From assembly GCF_003202155.1 (NCBI RefSeq), contig NZ_QFLI01000005.1, positions 368,812 through 432,811 on the forward strand: a stretch of DNA of 64,000 bases, written 5' to 3'. The notes beneath the pieces were generated by a model. The model saw only the letters and a list, made by a program, of their open reading frames with translations, was not told the DNA's origin and ran no database searches. The stretch's first letter is position 1. The number at the start of each line of letters is the position of its first letter. Made by a program: the position numbers and the translations under genes. This DNA is from Marinifilum breve. GTDB taxonomy: Bacteria; Bacteroidota; Bacteroidia; Bacteroidales; Marinifilaceae. Below, piece after piece: positions 8,192 to 16,459 of this stretch.

Positions 8192-8788
8192 ATGAAAACA
8201 AGAAAATTACAATCATTATTCCTTGGTTTAGGAGTTTTATTAGCTGCAGGGTTAAGTTCATGTGGATCTGCTGAAAAAGCAGTTTCTACCAAAGCACAAG
8301 GCGAAGAGCTTATCGAAGTTTATTGTACTGGTCCTGATTACCAAAGTGACAAAAACCACTTTAGAGCTTCTGCTATTGGCGAGAGTTTAGATCAAATGGT
8401 TTCTAAGAAAAAAGCTGGAACCAATGCTCGTGCCGAATTGGCAACTTTAATTCAATCTACTGTTCAAGGAACAATCGACAACTACGTAAATTCAACTGAA
8501 TTGAACAATGTTGAACAAGTGGAAGAACGTTTTGAAGGTTTAACTCGCGAAGTAATCAACCAACAATTGAACAACATTAAGGTGATCTGCGAAAAGCAAA
8601 CCAGAACTGCTCAAAACAAATACAAAACTTACATCGCTCTTGAAATGAGTGCTAAAGATTTGGAAGAAGCAATCAACCAAAAATTATCGCAAGACGACAA
8701 GTTGAAAGTTGATTACGATTACGAAAAGTTCAAGAAAACTTTCGAAGAAGAAATGCAAAAATTACAAGCTCAACAAAGAGGTTTCTAA
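8192..8788 (+). CDS. LPP20-family lipoprotein, short form
   Basis: A 198-residue lipoprotein with lipobox cysteine C24 (GLSSC). The mature part has CTGPDY...HFRASAIGES, a helix rich in alanine (KKKAGTNARAELATLIQ), VICEKQTR...YIALEMS and a terminal SQDDKLKVDYDYEKFKKTF block. This matches feature for feature the 189-residue protein at 31.0-31.6 kb (CSGPEY, FRASADG, RVICEK, YVAMEL, SQDDKLKIDFEYEKFKK). Both follow a long LPP20 protein on the same strand, so this two-gene module exists twice in the window. An oligomeric periplasmic or outer-membrane structure is inferred from the FlgP-type fold. A strong terminator follows. Confidence 0.72.
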   Translation: MKTRKLQSLFLGLGVLLAAGLSSCGSAEKAVSTKAQGEELIEVYCTGPDYQSDKNHFRASAIGESLDQMVSKKKAGTNARAELATLIQSTVQGTIDNYVNSTELNNVEQVEERFEGLTREVINQQLNNIKVICEKQTRTAQNKYKTYIALEMSAKDLEEAINQKLSQDDKLKVDYDYEKFKKTFEEEMQKLQAQQRGF

Positions 8789-8810
8789 AACCTTTCAATG
8801 TATAAATGAA

Positions 8811-8846
8811 AACAGCGCATGGAATTATTCATGCGCTGTTTTTTTT
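8811..8846 (+). terminator. Rho-independent terminator after the LPP20 module
   Basis: An 11-bp perfect stem (AACAGCGCATG at 8811-8821 with CATGCGCTGTT at 8830-8840) with an 8-base loop is followed by T residues to 8846. It closes the + strand LPP20 operon before the convergent LytTR gene. Confidence 0.9.
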
Positions 8847-8909
8847 GTAGTAGTAGGATGGTGATATTCACCTATGATTCCATTTTAAATACCTATCAGC
8901 ATGAATTAG

Positions 8910-9650
8910 TCAATTCAATACTCTTGATAATTCCTGAACCCGATTAGGAGACATTGGAAGTTTATAAATTTCGCTATTACAAGACAGCAAACATTGCTTG
9001 TCTTTTCGGTTCACCGACTTCAAGTAATCCAGGTTGATTACTGCCGATCGGCCAATTCTGAAAAACACTTTGCTTGTTAATTGTTGCACCACGCTTCCCA
9101 AAGTTGTGGAAGTGGTTAAGCTTGTGCCATCAACCAATTTGATATCGGTATAATTTCTATCGGCTTTGCAAAAAAGTATTTCCTCTGGTTTAATTACCTC
9201 GAAACCAACACGATTTTTAATGGTGACCCTCTTCTGTATTTGCAACTTTAGAAACAATTCTGTCATGCGTTGTTTCTCCATTTCTTCGTATTCCATGGTC
9301 AGAACACGATTCAAACAAAACTGCAAATCCTCAATGGAAATTGGCTTTAGCAAATAATCAACTGCCGAAGATCGGATGGCTTTAATGGCAAAGCTTTCAT
9401 TTTTGGTTGTAATGGCAAAGTTTGGATGCTCTCCCAATTCCAATAAGCCATGAATTAACTCAAAACCATTTTCGTTTTTCAGATTTACCTCTAAAAAAAC
9501 CAATTGTGGCTTGTGCAATACGTAAAGCAATAAAGCATCTTCAACGGTAGTAGAATGATAAACCTTGCATTCCGGTTCAATTTTACTTAGTTTCGATTTT
9601 AAATCTGCAATTTCCTTTTTGCAGTGATCTACGATTAAATAAACATTCAT
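8910..9650 (-). CDS. LytTR-family response regulator with Glu at the phosphorylation site
   Basis: A 246-residue regulator: receiver-like domain at residues 1-115 and LytTR DNA-binding domain at about 140-243 (LFCKADRNYTDIKLVDG, FFRIGRSAVINLDYLKSV). In normal receivers the acceptor aspartate sits in a hydrophobic-D motif. Here that position is glutamate, E54 in VFLEVNLKNENGFEL, and the usual N-terminal acidic pair is reduced to one aspartate (D8 in LIVDH). The conserved lysine K102 (YLLKP) remains. The domain therefore probably does not use classical Asp phosphorylation; Glu might mimic the phosphorylated state (inference). No LytS/histidine-kinase partner of the YehU type is adjacent. The 250-bp gap upstream holds no gene. 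Confidence 0.85.
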   Translation of the reverse strand: MNVYLIVDHCKKEIADLKSKLSKIEPECKVYHSTTVEDALLLYVLHKPQLVFLEVNLKNENGFELIHGLLELGEHPNFAITTKNESFAIKAIRSSAVDYLLKPISIEDLQFCLNRVLTMEYEEMEKQRMTELFLKLQIQKRVTIKNRVGFEVIKPEEILFCKADRNYTDIKLVDGTSLTTSTTLGSVVQQLTSKVFFRIGRSAVINLDYLKSVNRKDKQCLLSCNSEIYKLPMSPNRVQELSRVLN

Positions 9651-9900
9651 GGTCGGGACTTTTTAGTTTGATTTTCTATTGAAACAAAATTCCACATTTG
9701 TTTAAGCAAAAAAAATAACCCGAAGTAGTAGGTTTTGCACTTATGAAATGATCCTAGCCCGATTTTTAGATATCCAACACCCAATTTAAGTGATTAAAGT
9801 ACAAGTTCTGTTTTTTCATAAAAATATGTATGCCAATGATCTTTTCAGAGAAAATAATTTCTATTTTCGATAATTATCTCATTAGCATATAACTTGTGAT

Positions 9901-10563
9901 ATGAACATTGTTGTAATCGAAGATCATCATTTACTAAAGAAGGCAAGTGCCGATCTATTGGCCAAAATGTATCCTGAAGCTCATATCGAAAGCTTTACTT
10001 ATCCGTCGAAAGCCACAGCCTATATTCAAAATCGTGAAATCCATTTGATGTTGGTTGATTTTGATTACAATAGCATTAATGAGGATATTGTTTCGTTTGT
10101 AGCAGAGCTTAAGCAAAACAGAAAAGATCTTAAATGCATTGCTTATACCAACCACAAATTAAAAGTGATTTTAAAAGATCTGCTTAAGGCCAAATTTAAC
10201 TCCTATTTAAACAAGGATGCGAAAATAGAGGACATTGTTTCGACCATTGATGCCGTAATGAACCAAGATTCGGATGTTTTTTATGAATCTCCATCCTACT
10301 TGAAATACAAACAGACCGTTGAAGAAGAGAAACAGAAATTCTTCATTTCTGATTTCGAAAAACAAAAATCGCTTACCAAAACCGAATTAAAGGTAACAAA
10401 AGCCACTTCTGAAAACAGTAGCGATAGTAACGAACAATTGGCAAACAAACTGGGAATTACACTCAATACCTTAAAAAAACACCTTAGCAATATCTATCGC
10501 AAGTTGGATATCAAAAGCAAGGATGGCTTAAAGCATTTTCATGATAGAGTGAAGGAGAATTAG
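9901..10563 (+). CDS. Response regulator with LuxR-type HTH
   Basis: A 220-residue NarL/LuxR-type regulator. The receiver domain (1-120) retains acidic residues E7/D8, a probable acceptor D53 (MLVDFDYN) and lysine K105 (YLNKD). A charged linker of about 30 residues precedes a helix-turn-helix: LTKTELKVTK, ANKLGITLNTLKKHLSNIYRKLDIKSK. It converges with the TPR-histidine kinase at 10671-12500, a HisKA_3-type kinase that usually pairs with this regulator class, so they are a likely two-component pair (inference from family and position). Target genes are not known. Confidence 0.87.
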   Translation: MNIVVIEDHHLLKKASADLLAKMYPEAHIESFTYPSKATAYIQNREIHLMLVDFDYNSINEDIVSFVAELKQNRKDLKCIAYTNHKLKVILKDLLKAKFNSYLNKDAKIEDIVSTIDAVMNQDSDVFYESPSYLKYKQTVEEEKQKFFISDFEKQKSLTKTELKVTKATSENSSDSNEQLANKLGITLNTLKKHLSNIYRKLDIKSKDGLKHFHDRVKEN

Positions 10564-10670
10564 TAAACTTTCAGATGACAGGGCTAACGCCCCTGATTGT
10601 AGGTGATGTTCGTTCAACTGAACATTTGTGCCAAATTGTGTGCTTTTGTGAACAAACACTACAGTTCCAA

Positions 10671-12500
10671 CTACACCGTTAAATGAAAAGAAACCCCATT
10701 GCCCGGAGAGGTTTGCCAATCCAGTTTTCCTGAGAGCAACTCTACCCGCTCCTGAATATTGATTAGGCCATTTCCTTTTTTAGCCTCTTTCAGGTCGAAG
10801 CCCATGCCATTGTCTGAGTAATCAAGGCGTACTTTGTTTTGCAATCGTGAAAAGCTGATTACAATAGAAGATGCATTGCCGTGTTTTAAACTATTGGTTT
10901 TTAATTCCTGAACAATGCGAATCAAGTTGATTTTTTTCTCATAGTCATCAATTTCGAAGCCATCGGGAACATATATTTTCAGATCAATATCTTCGGGAAA
11001 ATGATCCAATTGCAAGGAATCCGACAAGGCATCGCGGAATTCCTGATTGGCAATGGCCGTCATGTTCAGTTGGTGAGAAATGCCTCTCACCTCATCACTT
11101 ACTTGTCGCAACTGATCTACAAAGCTCTCCCCCACACTTTCCTTCTCCATGCTTCGGCACAAATAAGTCAGGCTGCCAGAGATAGAATCATGCAGTTCCA
11201 TTCCCAGTTTGGTGCACTCCCTGTTCGATGCGGCTACTCTTTCCTTTAAGATTCTCGTTTTTTGGCGCTGCTTTACAAAGAAACCAATAGGCAAAAGTGA
11301 AAACAGAAACACCCCAAGTACAATCTTCATATAGAAACTTTCATTTGCTTTGGCTTCGTTCTGAACATGTAGGACTTTTATTTCCATATCCTTTTCACGA
11401 GTTTGGTAGCGAACTTCCATTTCGTTGATACTTTTCATGCTCTCCATGCTGAAAATACTGTCTTTAATGCTGATGTACCTGTCGTAATAAGCCAAGGCTT
11501 CTTTTCCTTTGTTTTGGGCGGCGTAGAGGTTTTTCATTCGCAACATTACCTCTTTTTGTAAATCCAAGGCACCTATCAATTCAGCCTTCTCATGAGCTTG
11601 CTGCAAAAACAATTTCGATTGTGAAAAATTATTTTTGTAAACGAACATCTCTCCCAATAAAAAACAACTCGTAATTTCCAGTTCTTTATTGTTAGATTCC
11701 CGACTGTATTTCAATGCTTTCTTTAAACTGCTTTCGGCATTTATAAAATCATTCAATTTCATTTGAACTTCGCCCACATTAAGATAAGCAGATGACAAAT
11801 ATCTTTTATCTCCCAATTCAAGTTTAAGATTTAAGGCCTCATTAAAATACAATAGAGCTTTTGAAAAGTTCTTTTGTTCCTTGTATACATTTCCAATATT
11901 GTTTAATACGCCTACAATTCCTTTCTTATAGTCCAAAATTCTACCAATCCGTAAGGACTTCTGATAATAAGAAAGAGCTTCTTCGTAATTCTTCTGTAGT
12001 TTTTTTATAATTCCAAATTCATTATAACAACGCAAAAGTTCTTTATCTTTTTGCAAGCTTTGCGCAATTTCCTTGTTTTTATGCAAATTACTCAATGCTG
12101 ATTTGTAATCTCCCATCTTGCGATAAGCTTTACTTATATTTAAAAGTGCATTTAGCTTTGAGCTATTGGTATTCGAATTGTATTTCAATGATTTTTTGAA
12201 ATATTCAATACTATTCTCGTAATTTGATCTTGAGGTTTCGAGCCCACCCAAATTATTCAAACTTACCACTACTAACTGAGTGTCTTGCGCTTGTGTAGCT
12301 CTTCTTTCCGATTCTAACAAGTATACATATGCACTATCGTAAGCATGTTGTTTCCATTGTTCAATGCCCAATGTAATTAACTTGATAATCTCTTCACGAT
12401 CCGATTTATTTTCTGCTACAAGTGTTTTGGATATGAACAGGATAAATACACATACAATCAATTTGCAGAATAAAAATTTAGGCAGTAAATATTGTTTCAT
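10671..12500 (-). CDS. TPR-containing sensor histidine kinase (HisKA_3/NarX-like)
   Basis: A 609-residue sensor. A signal sequence is followed by about eight tetratricopeptide repeats (residues 50-350, for example NNIGNVYKEQKNFSKALLYF), a coiled segment, a membrane helix at about 391-410, then a HisKA_3 dimerisation helix with acceptor H437 in GMELHDSISGSL. The HATPase domain has an N-box (QELKTNSLKHG), a G1 box (DNGMGFDL) and a G2 box (GNGLINIQERV). The periplasmic TPR domain suggests sensing of a protein or peptide. It faces the LuxR-type regulator at 9901-10563. All catalytic motifs are present, unlike the second TPR sensor at 50.9 kb. Confidence 0.9.
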   Translation of the reverse strand: MKQYLLPKFLFCKLIVCVFILFISKTLVAENKSDREEIIKLITLGIEQWKQHAYDSAYVYLLESERRATQAQDTQLVVVSLNNLGGLETSRSNYENSIEYFKKSLKYNSNTNSSKLNALLNISKAYRKMGDYKSALSNLHKNKEIAQSLQKDKELLRCYNEFGIIKKLQKNYEEALSYYQKSLRIGRILDYKKGIVGVLNNIGNVYKEQKNFSKALLYFNEALNLKLELGDKRYLSSAYLNVGEVQMKLNDFINAESSLKKALKYSRESNNKELEITSCFLLGEMFVYKNNFSQSKLFLQQAHEKAELIGALDLQKEVMLRMKNLYAAQNKGKEALAYYDRYISIKDSIFSMESMKSINEMEVRYQTREKDMEIKVLHVQNEAKANESFYMKIVLGVFLFSLLPIGFFVKQRQKTRILKERVAASNRECTKLGMELHDSISGSLTYLCRSMEKESVGESFVDQLRQVSDEVRGISHQLNMTAIANQEFRDALSDSLQLDHFPEDIDLKIYVPDGFEIDDYEKKINLIRIVQELKTNSLKHGNASSIVISFSRLQNKVRLDYSDNGMGFDLKEAKKGNGLINIQERVELLSGKLDWQTSPGNGVSFHLTV

Positions 12501-12516
12501 TGGGCTTAGCTGAAAT

Positions 12517-12545
12517 TAAAAAAGAGAGCCATTTTCATGACCCTC
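12517..12545 (-). terminator. Terminator after the small lipoprotein gene
   Basis: On the minus strand, GAGGGTCAT (12545-12537) pairs with ATGGCTCTC (12532-12524) through G-C, A-T and G-U pairs around a GAAA loop, then runs into TTTTTT. The G-U pairs only form in the minus-strand RNA, which fixes the direction and separates the lipoprotein from the kinase gene. Confidence 0.75.
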
Positions 12546-12577
12546 GTAATTTATTAAAATTAATTGAATATACTCGT

Positions 12578-12952
12578 TTATTCCAAATTAATCGCTAGCT
12601 CTTCGCTAAATCCATCCTGATGATTTACGGTGATCAGATACTCCCCTGCTTTCTCCACCTCCAGGTAAAAAATACCATCCATATTTGATGTAGTCTCATC
12701 CATGGTTTCAAACTCGGGCATTGATTCCAATCTAACATTAGAACTGCTCTTAGTCTTTCCTTCAATGGTAATTGGCCAATCTGGTGCAATATCATCATCG
12801 TCACCATATTTTAAACTTGTTTTTACAATTTTTATTGAAATGGAACTTTGTGCTTCTTCCTGTCCAAAATCCTCAGATGAGTCATCGCAGCTATAAAGGC
12901 AAATTGTAAATAGGGCAATTAATAGCGAATAAAAAAATGTATTAGTTTTCAT
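12578..12952 (-). CDS. Small lipoprotein with beta-sandwich-like domain
   Basis: A 124-residue protein with signal peptide and lipobox cysteine C22 (LYSC) followed by the acidic stretch DDSSED. Such an acidic run after the cysteine resembles the Bacteroidota lipoprotein export signal for surface exposure (inference). The remaining about 95 residues alternate hydrophobic strands (ISIKIVKTSL, WPITIEGKT, IFYLEVEKAGEYLITVNH), which suggests a single Ig-like or carboxypeptidase-regulatory-like sandwich. No known function. It lies upstream of the kinase on the same strand but has its own terminator. Confidence 0.65.
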   Translation of the reverse strand: MKTNTFFYSLLIALFTICLYSCDDSSEDFGQEEAQSSISIKIVKTSLKYGDDDDIAPDWPITIEGKTKSSSNVRLESMPEFETMDETTSNMDGIFYLEVEKAGEYLITVNHQDGFSEELAINLE

Positions 12953-13167
12953 CTTGTTTTAATTTTATTGGTTAAAAATTATTGGTCACCTGTTTTTGAC
13001 CTTTTCTTTTGGTTTAGCGCTTGATTTCAATTCGGATTGGTACCTTTATCTTCTTATCAATAAGTGCTAGTTTCAATTGATCGGCTAACAATAAATTCTT
13101 ACTTTTACATGTTCCCGGGTTTGTTCGGTAAGTCTCTTTCGTTTTGCTTCACACCACGATTTTACAT

Positions 13168-13249
13168 GTGTATTTTGGTGTATGTATTTGTGTATAGGGT
13201 GTAAGTAAAAGAGGAAGGCAAATACACAGGGATACACTAGCAGATACAC
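13168..13249. promoter_or_regulatory. Helically phased GTGTAT / ATACAC box cluster before the NACHT-like gene
   Basis: Four GTGTA boxes on the + strand (starting 13168, 13178, 13190, 13199) are followed by three ATACAC boxes, the reverse complement (13222, 13232, 13244). Neighbouring boxes are 9-12 bp apart, about one helical turn. The cluster ends 20 bp before the start codon at 13270 and fills most of the upstream region. It looks like a multi-site operator for a dimeric or oligomeric regulator. The rest of the 317-bp gap (12953-13269) has no gene. Confidence 0.5.
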
Positions 13250-13269
13250 ATAAAAAATTTTGGAGAAAC

Positions 13270-16200
13270 ATGAATTTGAAGGAACGAATCGACAGAATTA
13301 AGCACTCTTCTCTTAACCCTAATCGCTCTAACGAGCAAGAAAAAGTTTATAGCAATAGCAGTATTCGAAAGGATGTTGTAAACTATTTGAAAGATCTGGA
13401 AACAGAAGATTACCGCTTAACTGATAGTGCGCACTTCTATAGAATGCTTAAAAACCTACAGGAAGACAAGGCCCGGGCTATTGTGGTTTTAGCTTCGAAT
13501 TATGAAGATCAAATTCAGGAAGGGATACTGGCTTGTTTGGACAGACAGAAGTTTAGAAGTGCTGTATATGTTCTGGATCCAAATCATACAAGTGAAAGTT
13601 ACGATGAACGAATTGTTGAATTTGTTGAGCTTTTCTATGGCATTGCATCCCAACAAAACAAAGTAGAAATAGCACAAAACAAAAAAAGCACGAAACTGGC
13701 TGAGCATTATGAAAATGAATTCGTGACAATTAGGAATGCCCGCGAAACGGTAAGTCAGTTTTTTATGAATTGCCAAAATAGCAAGCAGGAGAATTACTTT
13801 GAGTCTATTGATACAATAGAAAATATTCAGCAATTGTTGATTTCGAAAAGGGCAATTGCCATTGCGGGGAATCCCTTTTCTGGAAAATCGAAAGTTGCCA
13901 AGGCCATTTGTAAAAGCTGGGCAAAGCAGAGAGAAATTCAATTCCAGCTACCCATTTATGTTGATGCTGCACAGCTGATTGACCAGGAACTTGATGCTTA
14001 CCTGTTGATTAAATATCCTTCTATTTTTGAGAACTACAACAGCATTCAAAATCTGTTAACTCAATCATCCTTTAAATTAATTATCGACAATTACCACTGC
14101 TTAAGCAATAGCAAACAGCAGCATTTACAGAAGGTACTTAAAGAGCTCAACCAGCAGAGTTACCTAGTGTTTACAAGGATTTCGAACCAGTACTTGCTGC
14201 AAAATCATTATTCAATTCAACACAGCATTCCTGATCAATCGCCTTATATTGGTCGTACGCATGATACTGTTTATGATGTGCAACGCATCCACTTTGAAAA
14301 TCAATTTGAAGATGGTGAATTGAAGAAAGATATGTCTGAAAAGCAAAAGCATGACTTTTTACAGGAAGTTGCCAAGCTGGCGTATCAAATGCTTAGGGAT
14401 GGGCAATTTCATATGGAAGCTCAGAATTCTACATTGGAAAATGAGATGATTCGGTATGGAATTGGCGTAATTAAAAACAAAAACTCCAAGAATTACTTTC
14501 ATTTCAAAAACCTGAATTTACAATACTACTTTGCCTGTAGGTTAATTGGGAAAAACCTTAGCGAAGCATCCTTTCTTTCTTTAATGAAGAATGAAAATCT
14601 GCACGATTTTGGTAACATGCTACTGGCTTTTAAATCCTATTATTGCGGAAAAAGCGTGTTTATCAACAATATATTGAACTCACAGCTGGAAGTGTGTAAA
14701 AAGCATCCGAACCTAAGCAATCAAAGAAGATTTCTTACCTACCTGTCGAAAATAGATGTTGATACGTTGGCAACAGAAAAACATGAAATGCAGGTTTTTG
14801 AATTGCTTGACTTTCTGCAAATATTTCAATCGGGATGGCAGCAACAAATTACTGATGATTTAAAAATTATTTACGGCAAATTACAATCTGATTTTCAGAA
14901 TAAATTCAAAAACTCCTTTGTAAAACAGTTAAAAGAAATCATTGAGGCATGTCTTACAAACTATTCGAGGGAGAACTTCGATGTACTCCCATTGTTTTTC
15001 GAAATGGTAAAAACAATGGAATGGTACAAAAGCAAGAAGTTTATTACCAAGCTGTCTGAAATTTATATTGAAATCCTTCAATCTGTCAGTGAAAACAGAT
15101 CAACTTACCACCCTCAGCTTTATGGGAATTTATACTCCTGCTTTGGGGAATTGGTAAAACAGTTCAAGCTCCTGGACTATACAGAAATTAAAAATATTCG
15201 AAACACTATTCAAGAAGCAAGTAATTCGCTTAGCGGATTTGTGAAATATTGGGCCGATAGCAGCCTACAGTATCTTAAATCGGATGAATTTCTATTGGCG
15301 CATTGCGATGTAATTGAGAATGATTTTCACACGCGCTTGGATCATTCAAATGATGATTTAAGTGATTGGGTAGACATTTGCTGTTTGCTTGCTCAAAAGC
15401 ATCAGTTCAGCGAGATTCACAATAAAGAGCGCATTAAAAAGGAAATTAATATTTGCTACGATCTGTTACTGGATCAGCGAGGCAAAGGGCACTTTTCACT
15501 CCAGCTTGAAGAGCGATTGTATGGGGCTTATTTGATGTTGAGACTGCAATGTGTACCTACAAGTCTTCGTTTTTGCGAAAAAATTCAGCAACTCAACGTT
15601 TCCTATTGGGAAGAACAGGCCATTGATGAATTGATTCAGGCTTGCATTAAAGATGATAGCAATGCCAATAACGATTTCATTACCCTTTTCATTAAAATAT
15701 GTGAGAGCAAATCCATTCCTTATAAGTACTTGCCTGAATATCTGAAAAAAATTGAGGATCGCATGCATGCCGTTCCTCATGCCGAAAAGGAATTGGAATT
15801 CTATCAGCAACTCATTATTGAAGTTGCCAAATACGACTCCACGAACAATTATATACTTAGCCTGCTTTTAAGCTTCGATTTTAAGAAATACAAAGAGTTG
15901 AGAAGTAATATTTTACTGGAGATCATGAAGGACAGCAGTTTTCATTCTAGCGAAATTTGGTCGGAACTAAAAGATTATGCCAATATTAGGCAGCACCAAA
16001 AGCAAGTTCTTGAAATAATCTCTCAGGAAGCATTGATTAATGAGACAAGAAACCTGGAGCATTTGGTTATTGTTTGGGAGCGAATATTGAGCAGAGATAA
16101 TAGTCCAAAAATGAGAGAGCCATTAAAATTATTCTTAACTAAGGCCAAAACAACACAATTTGATTTATCTAAAGATTTTTTAGAGCTTGTAAGCGATATA

Positions 16201-16320
16201 TTGAATAATGAAGAAATAGATTCTATTTTTGATAATAAGGAGATCGATACAAATTGCATCTCAACAAATAAGAAAAAACTTAAGGAGATAATAGATAAAA
16301 ATACATACTGCTTTATCTAG
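13270..16320 (+). CDS. NACHT-like STAND ATPase with helical-repeat C-terminus
   Basis: A 1016-residue protein. Residues 1-190 are an unassigned N-terminal region with an alpha/beta-looking core (AIVVLASN, SAVYVLDPN). A P-loop follows: Walker A GNPFSGKS at 200-207, a Walker B-like hydrophobic stretch ending IIDNYH (D273), and a sensor-like LVFTRIS near 299-305. HFKNLNLQYYFACRLI (about 417-430) resembles the NACHT winged-helix/arm signature. Residues about 450-1016 are helical without catalytic motifs, probably repeats for target recognition. STAND/NACHT proteins often act in antiviral defence, and the divergent TIR-NACHT gene 0.8 kb away supports that here, but Walker B is weak and the effector domain is not recognised. 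A phased box cluster lies directly upstream. Confidence 0.6.
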   Translation: MNLKERIDRIKHSSLNPNRSNEQEKVYSNSSIRKDVVNYLKDLETEDYRLTDSAHFYRMLKNLQEDKARAIVVLASNYEDQIQEGILACLDRQKFRSAVYVLDPNHTSESYDERIVEFVELFYGIASQQNKVEIAQNKKSTKLAEHYENEFVTIRNARETVSQFFMNCQNSKQENYFESIDTIENIQQLLISKRAIAIAGNPFSGKSKVAKAICKSWAKQREIQFQLPIYVDAAQLIDQELDAYLLIKYPSIFENYNSIQNLLTQSSFKLIIDNYHCLSNSKQQHLQKVLKELNQQSYLVFTRISNQYLLQNHYSIQHSIPDQSPYIGRTHDTVYDVQRIHFENQFEDGELKKDMSEKQKHDFLQEVAKLAYQMLRDGQFHMEAQNSTLENEMIRYGIGVIKNKNSKNYFHFKNLNLQYYFACRLIGKNLSEASFLSLMKNENLHDFGNMLLAFKSYYCGKSVFINNILNSQLEVCKKHPNLSNQRRFLTYLSKIDVDTLATEKHEMQVFELLDFLQIFQSGWQQQITDDLKIIYGKLQSDFQNKFKNSFVKQLKEIIEACLTNYSRENFDVLPLFFEMVKTMEWYKSKKFITKLSEIYIEILQSVSENRSTYHPQLYGNLYSCFGELVKQFKLLDYTEIKNIRNTIQEASNSLSGFVKYWADSSLQYLKSDEFLLAHCDVIENDFHTRLDHSNDDLSDWVDICCLLAQKHQFSEIHNKERIKKEINICYDLLLDQRGKGHFSLQLEERLYGAYLMLRLQCVPTSLRFCEKIQQLNVSYWEEQAIDELIQACIKDDSNANNDFITLFIKICESKSIPYKYLPEYLKKIEDRMHAVPHAEKELEFYQQLIIEVAKYDSTNNYILSLLLSFDFKKYKELRSNILLEIMKDSSFHSSEIWSELKDYANIRQHQKQVLEIISQEALINETRNLEHLVIVWERILSRDNSPKMREPLKLFLTKAKTTQFDLSKDFLELVSDILNNEEIDSIFDNKEIDTNCISTNKKKLKEIIDKNTYCFI

Positions 16321-16389
16321 ATGAAGATTATGCTTAAATCGATATAAATCATTCTAAACCTTTAAAAACACTAATCTCAAATAGAAAAC

Positions 16390-16431
16390 TTAAAGAAAAT
16401 ACTCTCTACTTTTATTGAGTATTTTCTTTAA
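16390..16431. terminator. Bidirectional terminator between the NACHT-like and MBL genes
   Basis: A 15-bp perfect stem (16390-16404 with 16417-16431; core AAAGAAAATACTC) has a 12-base loop and A/T-rich flanks on both sides. It lies between the convergent ends of the genes at 13270-16320 and 16460-17227. Confidence 0.8.
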
Positions 16432-16459
16432 ATTATATTTGAGTCAAACGTTCACACAT

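Noticed and set aside
10564-10670. Terminator between the LuxR-type regulator and the TPR-kinase
   Set aside because: Only weak stems (CAGGGC/GCCCCTG with a bulge) and no T run on either side, so not listed.
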